DNA from: Silurus meridionalis
Taxonomy: Eukaryota; Chordata; Actinopteri; Siluriformes; Siluridae
Length of the DNA stretch: 64,000 bases
NCBI RefSeq assembly: GCF_014805685.1
Contig: NC_060887.1
Span: forward strand, 12,437,963-12,501,962
Reading direction: 5' to 3'
Positions 56,040 to 64,000 of this stretch are shown here, piece by piece (the first letter of the stretch is position 1; each line of letters starts with the position of its first letter). A program made the position numbers and the translations under genes. Below the pieces are notes generated by a model. That model did no database searches. It worked only from the letters and a program-made list of their open reading frames with translations, and had not been told where the DNA came from.

Positions 56040-56572
56040 TAGCAAGCCAGTGCACTCTTAGTGCCGGTCCCAAGCCCGAATAAATTAGGAGGGTTGTGTT
56101 AGGAAGGGCATCCAGTGTAAAACGTGCCAAATCAAATATGCGCATCACAAATCAGAAATTCTAACCGGGTCAGTCGAGGCCCGGGTTACCAACAACCACC
56201 ACAGGTATTGTTAGCCAACATGGTACCGGTAGAAATTAGCTGATATGATGGAGAGGAGAAAGGTAGATATGTTGTGTGTTCAGGAGAACTAGTGAAAAGG
56301 GAGTAAGACCAGGAACATTGGAGGTGGGTTTAAACTGTTCTATCATGGTGTGGATGGAAAGAGAATTGGTGTAGGGGATAATCTGAAGGAAGAGTACATT
56401 AAGAGTGTAGTGGAGGTGAAGAGAAGCTCGGGTGATGAACATGAAGCTCGAAGTTGAAGGGGTGATGATAAATGTCATCAATGCCTATGCTCCCAAGTGA
56501 AAAACAATGGACTATGATGTTTGCGGATGATATTAAGATTGTGATGATAAGACCCTGGAGAGATGGAGGCAG

Positions 56573-56737
56573 TGCTCGAATTGTGGGGGGGCTGGGGGAA
56601 TCCCCCATAAGGCATTAGGGACCCCCCATGGCAAGAAAAAATTGATTTAGGGGGGGTTCCCAAGATTATTTTACTAAAAAATATATGAATTACACAACAA
56701 CTGGGGACTCCCCATAAGACTTGACTCAATTCGAGCA
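56573..56737. mobile_element. 165-bp MITE with perfect 11-bp terminal repeats
   Basis: Starts TGCTCGAATTG and ends CAATTCGAGCA. Internal sequence is rich in GGGGGG/CCCCCC runs that can fold back. Flanking RTE sequence continues on both sides. The superfamily was not determined. Confidence 0.7.
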
Positions 56738-57023
56738 ATGGGTGTAGGTACTCGCTGAAAAGAAGGGGAATAAAAGTCAGTAGGAGTAAGACAGAGTACA
56801 TGTGTGTGAATGAAAGAGAGGGCAGTGGAGTGGTGAGTAGTTTAGGTACCTGGGGTCAACTGTGCAAAGTAATGGAGAGTGTTTTTGAGAAGTGAAGAAA
56901 AGAGTGCAAGCAGGGTGGAGTGGCTGGAGAAGAGTGAGAGCAGAAGTGATTTGTGATAGAAGAGTATCTGCAAGAGTGAAAGGGAAAGTTTATATGACTG
57001 TGGTGAGACCTGCGATGTTGTAT

Positions 57024-57918
57024 GGATTACATTTACATTTGTGGCATTTACAAAAATGGCGCACATTTACAAAAGTGCTTTGAGTCTCATGCAATGAATA
57101 CATCTACACTGGTACGCTAGATTACAAACTTAATATAAATTTTACTCTTGATTTCTACAAAGCAAACTTGGAAAGTGATAATTTAAGTGTTTCAGGAAGA
57201 GGAGGGTTTTCAATCGTCGCTTAAAGATAGTCAGAGACTCGGCTGTACGGACATTTAGTGGAAGTTCATTCCACCGCCTCGGTGCCAGAACAGAGAAGAG
57301 CCTTGAAGTATACTTACCTCTCATTCTAAGAGAAGGTGGTACCAGTTGAGCAGTGCTGGAGAACCTCAGACAGGGTGGTGCAGTGCGAGGTGTGATAAAG
57401 TCTCTAAAGTAAGATGGTGCTGGTCCATTTTTGGCCTTGTAGACAATCTTCAGTGTTTTAAATCTGATATGTGCAGCTACTGGAAGCCAGTGAAGGAAAC
57501 GCAGCAGTGGGGTGGTGTGGGAGAACTTTTGCAAATTAAACACAAGTCATGCAGCTGCATTTTGGATCATTTACAGTGGATGAATAGCGTTCAGGGGAAG
57601 ACCTGCCAGCAGAGAGTTGCAGTAGTCCAGTCTCGAAATGACAAGAGACTGAACAAGCACCTGGGCAGCCTGTGTGGACAGAAATGGTCAAATCCTTCGG
57701 ATGTTATAGAGAAGAAATTGTCAGGAATGAGCCACATTAGCGACATGTATGAAAAAGGACAGTTTATTGTCCAAGGTTACAAGCAGTGGCTGAAGGGGAG
57801 AGCAGAGAGTGTGGTATCTGATAATGAGTTGAGATTCATCTGCAGAGCAGTGGTAAGAAAACCCATGTGAGGATATGACTTCACCAATGAAGTGGGTATA
57901 GATGGAGAAAAGGAGGGG
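57024..57918 (-). mobile_element. L2-type LINE 3' fragment inserted in the RTE
   Basis: The 3' end is at 57,024 (ATTACATTTACATTTGTGGC on the plus strand, an ATGTAAATGTAA-type L2 tail). The minus-strand frame 57,543-57,142 encodes FSHTTPLLRFLHWLPVAAHI, IVYKAKNGPAPSYF and LFSVLAPRRWNELPLNVRTA with an intact stop. Upstream codons to about 57,900 are frameshifted. The RTE match stops at TGTTGTATGG (57,023) and resumes near 57,920. Confidence 0.85.
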
Positions 57919-58499
57919 TTAAGAGAGAGTAGCATTGACTAAAAGACAGGAGTGGAGCTGGACTTGGCAGAGCTAAAGATGCTGATTTTCATTGGGAGTG
58001 ACGAGGATGGACAGAATTAGAAATTAGTTTATTAGAGGGACAGGGCATGTAGGATGTTTAATGGGACAAATTGAGAGAGGCCTGACTAATATGGTTTGGA
58101 CATGTGCAGAGGAGGGACATGGGGTATATCGGTAAGAGAATGCTGAGGATGGAGCCAGCAGGAAGGAGGAAAAGAGAAAGACCAAGGGGGGTGGTTTATG
58201 GATGTGGTGACCGATGATAATGTAGATAGTTGGTTTGAAAGAGGCAGATGTAGAGGACAGGGTGCTATGGAGATGGATGAGCCTCTGTGTGGCGCCCCCT
58301 GTTGGGAGAAGCTGAAAGAAGAAGAAGATTAATTTAGTGTGCAATCACATTTGTGCATGTGCAAATCTGCTATAAAATAGAAATAGCAGGGTATCAAGTC
58401 ATAAATAAGGGATTTCACTCAAGTGGTGCTTCGGTAAACAAAAATCTCTAATTTAGGCAATGATGTGTAAAGGGCATAATTTAAGAAATGAAAAGTGCC

Positions 58500-58772
58500 A
58501 CGTCTCTGGAATGATATGAAGCCCTGACATCACCCCATCTTTTTGAAACACCAACAGTACACCATGCCTTGTCCCTTAATGTCAGTGCCCTATTTTACTA
58601 GTGCTCTTGTGGCTACCTGAGCACAAATCTCCACAGTCATGTTTCAAAATCTTGTGGAAAGCTTTCCCACATGAAGCTTATTATAAATGCAAAGGAAGAC
58701 TAAATCTATCATGGGACATAGTGGTGTGATGGTCAAGTGCCCACAAACTTTTGGCCATATATTGTAGCTGCA
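58500..58772. mobile_element. Tc1-type element right end
   Basis: ATGTCAGTGCCCTATTTTAC, TGCTCTTGTGGCTACCTGAG, ATCTTGTGGAAAGCTTTCCC and the terminus CCACAAACTTTTGGCCATAT. Related to the right end of 55,140-55,615 but a different internal half; the left end is missing. Confidence 0.65.
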
Positions 58773-58999
58773 AAGTTGCAGATGGTACATGTTTGGGTCG
58801 AATTACATTTCCAATCTGCCTAATGTGACTAATGTTAACTATGTAGGCCCTGGAATTCCTCTGTCTGCTAAGGGGGTTGGTCTTGAAAAGGTCAATATTG
58901 AGTTTACGGATACTAATATGAAAAGCCTAAACTGAGTGAGTTTAGTATCAGTTACTACCTACTGTATATTCATTACAGTCAATTCAATTCTATTATTTT

Positions 59000-59560
59000 T
59001 CTGTTACTTTTATTTGTATAGCACCTTTAACAATGGTTAAAGCAGTTTTACAGAGATAAATAGGTTATAAAAACTGAATTCATATGTTAGTGCCTATACA
59101 TTTAGTGCCTAAATGTTTATTCTTAATAAGCAAACCAGTGGTAACTGTGGCATGAAAAAATCTCCAAGGATAGTGTGAGGAAGAAACCTTGAGAGGAACC
59201 AGATTCAAAAGGGAGCCCATCCTCATCTGGATGCCAACCAAATGTCCATTCATTTCAGTTCCATCATTGTTGAGGTTGCGAGGTGATGAGTCTTAAAATG
59301 CAGAATCAACTGTTCATGCAAATTGCAGTCTTAAGCCATTGTAGCAGACTGTTATTAATTAATATTAATAACAATCCAAATCCATCCTCATGAATCCTGA
59401 TTTGCTCATGAACTTCATGGATCTTTAGGCTGTTCATGTGGAACCATTTCCAGCTGCATAGAGTGATCTCTAATGGAAGAGAACGCCATCCAGATGTAAG
59501 GCTTTGAGATGGATCAGGCAGATGTGAAAAGAGGAAAGAGGCAGGATCACTGGTCACTGG
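59000..59560 (-). mobile_element. Old L2-like LINE 3' UTR
   Basis: TTTGTATAGCACCTTTAACA, TTAAAGCAGTTTTACAGAGA, AGGAAGAAACCTTGAGAGGA and AGGGAGCCCATCCTCATCTG correspond to the inverted 3' UTR words at 13,256-13,460, but are more diverged. Confidence 0.6.
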
Positions 59561-60185
59561 TACCTTATGAGCATGTATAACTTGACAGAGAGATAGAAAA
59601 GGAGAGTAGATGGTTGACAGGGAGGGAGAAATTAAGTATCCTTATTGTGACATAACAGGTAAAGACACGGTACAATGTGATCAAGGTGCAAGAAAGGCCT
59701 CAGGCAAGACTAACTAAAAAGGAAGCCAGAAAGTAACAGACACGAGGGATCTCTGGTATAAAAAACTATCCGCCACACTACTATCAACAAACCTGAACTA
59801 AAACTAAAACACTTCATATGTATAACTAGTTAAATCCCAAAGAATGTGGTTGTTTATTTTAATCTAGCTTTCATATGAAAAGAATCTTTGAACGTGTTAG
59901 TCACATGGGTGTGTTTGACCTTCTTTCCCTGTGTTATGTTCAAACTGAGGAAACCAAAAAGGAAACCTCACTTTCCCTGTTTGCTGAGTGATTACATTTT
60001 CAAACGGCAGGTGGCGCCTCAGGTCCAGCTTGGGTACTGATAAAAAGCGATTATGTAACTGGAACTATATCACTTGTAAGCATTTCACGTTTTATCTTTA
60101 TCTAATTTATCCAGGGTGTTCATTTTCGATCTGATATCTGACTGAATAAAGGATGAATTTTCCGATTCGGATTTACACATTAGCT
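59560..60185. other. Unassigned sequence
   Basis: No repeat or gene recognised. A plausible distal flank of the CpG-rich region that follows. Confidence 0.35.
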
Positions 60186-60195
60186 GCATTATAGC

Positions 60196-60198
<3 letters not shown>

Positions 60199-60251
<53 letters not shown>

Positions 60252-60270
60252 TATAGTTATATAGTTATAT
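60199..60270. repeat. (TA)n microsatellite
   Basis: (TA)n run followed by repeated TATATAGT units. Confidence 0.95.
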
Positions 60271-60389
60271 AGAATTGTAGCTGCATATATAATGTATTTC
60301 CAACAGGTGCTTTCACTGCAGAAACTTTGGTAAGTTCACTGTAAATGAGGAGTATCCCATGTCTCATGAAACTCCCCAAGCAATACTAC

Positions 60390-60735
60390 TATATAAGTCA
60401 AGGCAGCGGGGTTAAGCGAGTACGCCAGGCCACGCCCACACCGGCCAGCTGGTGGCAACATGCGTGGTGACTTCACCGCTCGGCTCGCTGATTGGCTGAA
60501 GGAGCCGGCCGGGTCGCCAATCGCTGCTCGGCACGGTGACGTCAACGACAAAACTCCAGCTGAGATCGTAAAGAGGAGGTGGGGCGACGCGTCGCCAACG
60601 TCAGCACCGACGAAAACGCGCGCCGTGATAGGCTGGCGGCTACCAAGGAGAGGGTCTGTTGCTGAGAGAAAAAGAGAGCAAGACTTGAGGGGGGAAATAG
60701 AAAAAAAGAAAAATTCCGGAGCAAGGAGGAGAAAG
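60390..60735. promoter_or_regulatory. CpG-dense segment with CCAAT boxes and a full CRE
   Basis: GC-rich with frequent CpG, in sharp contrast to its AT-rich flanks. Sites visible: CTGATTGGCTG (60,488), GCCAATCG (60,517), palindromic CRE TGACGTCA at 60,537-60,544, and a CGACGCGTCG palindrome near 60,585. It may be a distal part of the promoter at 61,010-61,440, separated by microsatellites, or an independent divergent promoter. No start site can be placed. Confidence 0.5.
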
Positions 60736-60763
60736 TCAAAGTGAATCTCGATGGCTTTAACGC

Positions 60764-61005
<242 letters not shown>

Positions 61006-61009
61006 GCCG

Positions 61010-61440
61010 TAAACATTGCCCCGCTATGAGCGAGAGCGACGTGAAAATCTCACGCAGCGCCCCATTGGTCAACGCAACCTCCGAGCGCCTCCCCCTTGCG
61101 CCCGCCCCCTTTCTGTTCCTATGGTTCCCGGCACTCTCACTGGATACTGTCCACTTTGTGGCCCAAACGCCGACGCGGGCCCCGATTGGCTCCGCTCGCA
61201 CGCCACTCGTGGCTGCTTTGACAACTCGGGCCACCCCGCGGTAGCTTCTCGCGCGCCCATTGGCTACTGTATCCGTCGGCGCCCTCCGATTGGTCGAGCG
61301 GCCCAGCTGTTAGTGGTTCATTCACCATTTTGTGACTGTAGTGGAAAAGGGACGCGGAGAGTTTTTTTCCCCCTGCCTTCTTCCCAGTGCCTCTCGGAGT
61401 TCGTTCGTGTGAGGAGGAAAAGATGCCCGAGCGGATCGGG
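61010..61440 (+). promoter_or_regulatory. CpG-island-like promoter with several CCAAT boxes
   Basis: CpG-dense. At least four CCAAT boxes in ATTGG orientation are visible: CCCATTGGTC (61,061), CCGATTGGCT (61,182), CCCATTGGCT (61,256) and CCGATTGGTC (61,287). There is no TATA box, as is usual for CpG promoters. It is followed by CACCATTTTGTGACTG (61,326), a YY1-like CCATTTT context often near start sites. Direction is inferred from the splice donor downstream at 61,557. Confidence 0.6.
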
Positions 61441-61556
61441 GAGGAAAGTTAAATGCCGGGGACAGAGATCGTTTCTGGACGCCACTTGGACATTGCAGAA
61501 GACTCAGAGGCTGCAGGTCGGAGCGGGGAGGTTTCTTCCGATTTTTGCGTACTCGG
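61345..61556 (+). other. Putative first exon ending at a consensus splice donor
   Basis: GC-rich transcribed-looking sequence ending CTCGG|GTGAGT at 61,556/61,557. It holds a nine-codon upstream frame (MPERIGEES, 61,422-61,451). A second ATG at 61,453 then opens a frame of 34 codons plus two bases that runs through the donor, beginning MPGTEIVSGRHLDIAEDSEA. It could be the coding start or a 5' UTR frame. I do not recognise the gene. The transcription start is uncertain by roughly 50 bases. Confidence 0.45.
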
Positions 61557-61918
61557 GTGAGTTAGTGCAACACGATTTATTTAATGATCGACTAGCTTCT
61601 GATCGTATTTGGGAGAATGAATGAGTGGCGTGGGGAATCAACAAAAAGAAAAGGAAGTAAGAAAAGATGAGAAGAACGCATAGAGGAGATGAGATGAGAT
61701 GAGAGGAGAGGGGGTGGGGATGCAATTTAAACTTTGTCTGATGTTGTAAAAGCAACGTTTTGGCCACAGAGAAGCTCGAGAACAATTAAATAAGCAGTCA
61801 CTTCCTGTCTTTTCGGGGTTTTTTTTATTATACGAACACTAATATCGTAAAAACTCCCGATCCCCGCACTCGCGCGCTGCCGAGGCGCACCGGCTGCCCT
61901 CGGCCGCTTCTGCTTCTG

Positions 61919-61920
<2 letters not shown>
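61557..61920 (+). other. Putative start of a first intron
   Basis: After the donor the CpG density falls gradually. The reading frame from the exon runs on to a stop at about 61,622. A GAGATGAGATGAGA stretch lies near 61,690. No second exon was seen before the window ends. Confidence 0.4.
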
Positions 61921-61966
<46 letters not shown>

Positions 61967-62205
61967 CACTCTACTTGTACGCCAAAAAAAACACTTTTTC
62001 CCCCACCGAATTGGACTATAATTCAATAAGCTGTGAACAGTCGTACACACACACACACAGTGAACAGTCGTACACACACACACACACACACACATATATG
62101 TATACGGGTGTGCGCGCGCTTCCACGGCACTAAAGGTGCTCATGACCTGCTGCGTACTGGCGCGTTGCATAAACATCATTTGCAACTTTACTACGTGCAC
62201 GAAGG

Positions 62206-62250
<45 letters not shown>

Positions 62251-62251
62251 A

Positions 62252-62308
<57 letters not shown>

Positions 62309-62509
62309 AGCCGAGCTTGCTGCATAGTACCATGGCAAAAAGCACCAGAAATCCAATCACCATGTTTAATCATGATGTTTGCATGTTTCACAAGGTCCTC
62401 CATGACATCCTAAATCTATGGGAAAACGGCACCTGGCTTGCTTCCTGTGTAAGGAGTATTCCTGTGACATTGGGGAAGGAGCTGTAGTACTACAGCCCCC
62501 TGTGTGTGT

Positions 62510-62543
<34 letters not shown>
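61921..62543. repeat. Cluster of (CA)n, (CT)n and (TG)n microsatellites
   Basis: (CA)n at about 61,921-61,960 and 62,045-62,093, (CT)n at 62,207-62,250, (TG)n at 62,253-62,301 and 62,500-62,541. His/Thr-, Cys/Val- and Leu/Ser-rich frames here are artefacts of these runs. Confidence 0.95.
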
Positions 62544-62545
<2 letters not shown>

Positions 62546-63500
62546 CATGCGCAATCTGAGTTGTGAGTTGCCTTTATTTCTATCTGTATTAAAAAAAAAA
62601 CATTCAAGAATCCAATACTGCCAAGCTTTACATTACTCATTAAGAGCCAAAGCATCCTTCTATCACATTTTTTTTGGAAAGCTATATAAAGCGTTAACTT
62701 CTTTTATTCTTGGTTGCATTAGTGAGAACCTCCAGATGGAAAAAAGATTGTTTTAGTGCTGTCAACCTTTTAACCGTTTTCCTGGTTTCTATCCCGTAAA
62801 ACAGACACATGGAAATCGGTGTGAAAGGCTTATACGTTCTGCAGTCTGCTGTGAGCAGGGTCTCTCTCCATAATGATGGCTGTGGAAATAAAAAAGAAAA
62901 GGAGGCAACGAGATGTTTATTTCTCTCGCTTTTCAGTCGGAAAAGGAGCTCGACCTGCTTCAGGACCTTTGTATGTTATCGGTGTCGGATTGATAACTGA
63001 CGCGTATCTTCTGCGAGGTCGATGGTGGCTGTTGAGTCACAGGGCTTGGAGATATTTAGGGGGGGAACGTGCACGGACGGAACAATATATCTCTGCTGTG
63101 TCACACACATATGCTCCCCGTGCTGGGGATGCTGTCTGTACTTGGGTAGCTGTAGGCCCAGGGAGGGTCAGGAGGTGACTCCAGGAGTCAAGAGTGTAGG
63201 AAATGTTCTGGAAAAGTTGAGTTCCAGGGCACTCTATATGTCACCTGCTGACTTTTTAAAAACAAAAAACAAGCAGAGTAGTAGTTCTAGAACTGACTCA
63301 TCTAGGATGGTGCACGGGTTTCAGAATACTAGAGCTGGAAATGAGTGAAATAAGTAAGCAATAGGAATAGATGTGGTTCGGAAGGTGCTGCTGGAGCACA
63401 GGTGCATGCTCCAGTTCAGGAGAATCAACCTGCACTGCTGCAGACCTGCAACCTGCGCCCTGCTCCGTGGGCCAAAATGTGTTTTTGGCGTACGTGCTGA
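62544..63500. other. Unassigned sequence, probably intronic
   Basis: No recognised repeat, RNA or domain. Short overlapping frames near 62,810-63,180 share no family features. Confidence 0.35.
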
Positions 63501-63508
63501 TCTGCAGT

Positions 63509-63510
<2 letters not shown>

Positions 63511-63557
<47 letters not shown>
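63511..63557. repeat. (CA)n microsatellite
   Basis: Pure (CA)n run. Confidence 0.95.
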
Positions 63558-63558
<1 letters not shown>

Positions 63559-63573
63559 CCTAATCATTTACAT

Positions 63574-63740
63574 CATACACACCATCTACACATGCACACA
63601 CATTCACCATACACACCATTTACACATGCACACACATACACCATACACACCATCTACACATGCACACACATACACCATACACACCATCTACACATGCACA
63701 CACATACACCATACACACCATCTACACCTGCACACACATA
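63574..63740. repeat. 34-bp minisatellite, about five units
   Basis: Unit CATACACACCATCTACACAT followed by GCACACACATACAC, near-identical across units, with T/C and T/A variants. It appears to have grown from the adjacent (CA)n. Confidence 0.9.
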
Positions 63741-64000
63741 CACATACGGGGCCCAATTGATATTTAATTTTAGAGTTACTTTGTCGAGCACAGCATGGAG
63801 CTGTTGTGATTACAGCGAAGGTGCCGGCATTTCTTGCCTTCTGCATCGTGTTGTGTGTGTGTGTTCGTGCGCATGTTCTGAAGTAGCAGTCAGGAAGCGC
63901 ACTATCAACACTCATTTTCAGGTTCAATATGCTCGCACCACAGTAGGTTGGCAGAAACGAATCACAACTCTGTCCACTTTTTCCACATATTTGAATCGCT

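Larger units (their letters stand above)
56040..58335 (+). mobile_element. RTE LINE with internal deletion, split by two insertions
   Basis: It starts GCCAGTGCACTCTTAGTGCC and ends GTGGCGCCCCCTGTTGGGAG then AAGCTGAAAGAAGAAGAAG. The endonuclease start (56,240-56,495, with GVDGKRIGVG-like and INAYAPK-like codons) is joined directly to MMFADDIKIVMI (56,515), so most of the RT is missing. A small MITE (56,573-56,737) and an L2 fragment (57,024-57,918) are inserted. The C-terminal RTE region (LVWFGHVQRRDMGYIGKRML, 58,090-58,150) resumes afterwards. Confidence 0.85.

Noticed and set aside
57346..57870. A 174-codon plus-strand ORF
   Set aside because: It lies antisense to the L2 fragment, whose minus-strand motifs explain the sequence.
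61016..61624. A 202-codon frame through the CpG-rich promoter
   Set aside because: GC-rich sequence has few stops. The frame spans CCAAT boxes and runs past the splice donor, so it is unlikely to be translated as such.
62873..63348. Overlapping frames near 62.9-63.3 kb as an exon
   Set aside because: No splice-site pair, domain or codon pattern supports coding; probably intron.

Overview
The window looks like non-coding, repeat-saturated DNA of a ray-finned fish. The evidence is the set of teleost-type non-LTR retrotransposons (RTE, L2 and Rex/Babar-like), Tc1-, Tigger- and hAT-type DNA transposons, an endogenous retrovirus with a tRNA-Pro primer site, long (CA)n and (TA)n tracts, GT-AG splice sites and CpG-dense promoters. 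I could not recognise the species. No intact cellular protein gene was found; almost every long reading frame is a transposon remnant or a microsatellite artefact. All similarities below were judged by eye.

The main feature is a large imperfect palindrome with its axis near 31,262. At the axis two arrays of a 34-bp repeat meet head to head (about 30,150-31,253 and 31,271-32,385). Each unit carries a CCAAT box of NF-Y type. Outward from the axis, blocks of the left half recur reverse-complemented in the right half: 26,450-27,285 with 35,230-36,075; 24,770-26,440 with 43,480-45,115; 17,260-19,490 with 45,240-47,400; 15,480-17,190 with 47,500-48,890; 15,050-15,480 with 48,985-49,330; 12,541-12,690 with 49,370-49,590; and the telomere-like and minisatellite blocks at 8.5-10.7 kb with 50.4-52.9 kb. 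Parts of the arms differ by only a few bases per 300. Each arm also has private insertions. The left has a decayed multi-exon hAT-like transposase gene (19,985-24,430). The right has an endogenous retrovirus (36,453-42,236) that itself contains a LINE tail and a hAT element.

Layout. 1-1,170: subtelomere-like minisatellite and degenerate CCCTAA repeat. 1,171-4,180: RTE element on the minus strand. 4,470-8,080: Tigger relic, tRNA-like SINE, a broken intron-containing gene with a GH/YYRLP motif, and an L2 fragment. 8.4-14.5 kb: (TG)n, 20-bp minisatellite and TTAGGG-like blocks, interrupted by an LTR fragment and LINEs. 14.5-31.26 kb: left arm. 31.26-49.3 kb: right arm. 49.3-52.9 kb: CCCTAA-like and minisatellite blocks. 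53-59.6 kb: nested LINE and Tc1/MITE insertions. 60.3-61.6 kb: CpG-dense sequence that looks like a real promoter with a first exon and a strong splice donor at 61,557. The last 2.4 kb would then be the first intron of a gene running off the right edge.

Two features suggest the arms once carried a host gene: a TATA-box promoter with a short first exon and splice donor, present in both arms and pointing towards the axis, and an 84-nt open exon with splice sites in both arms.
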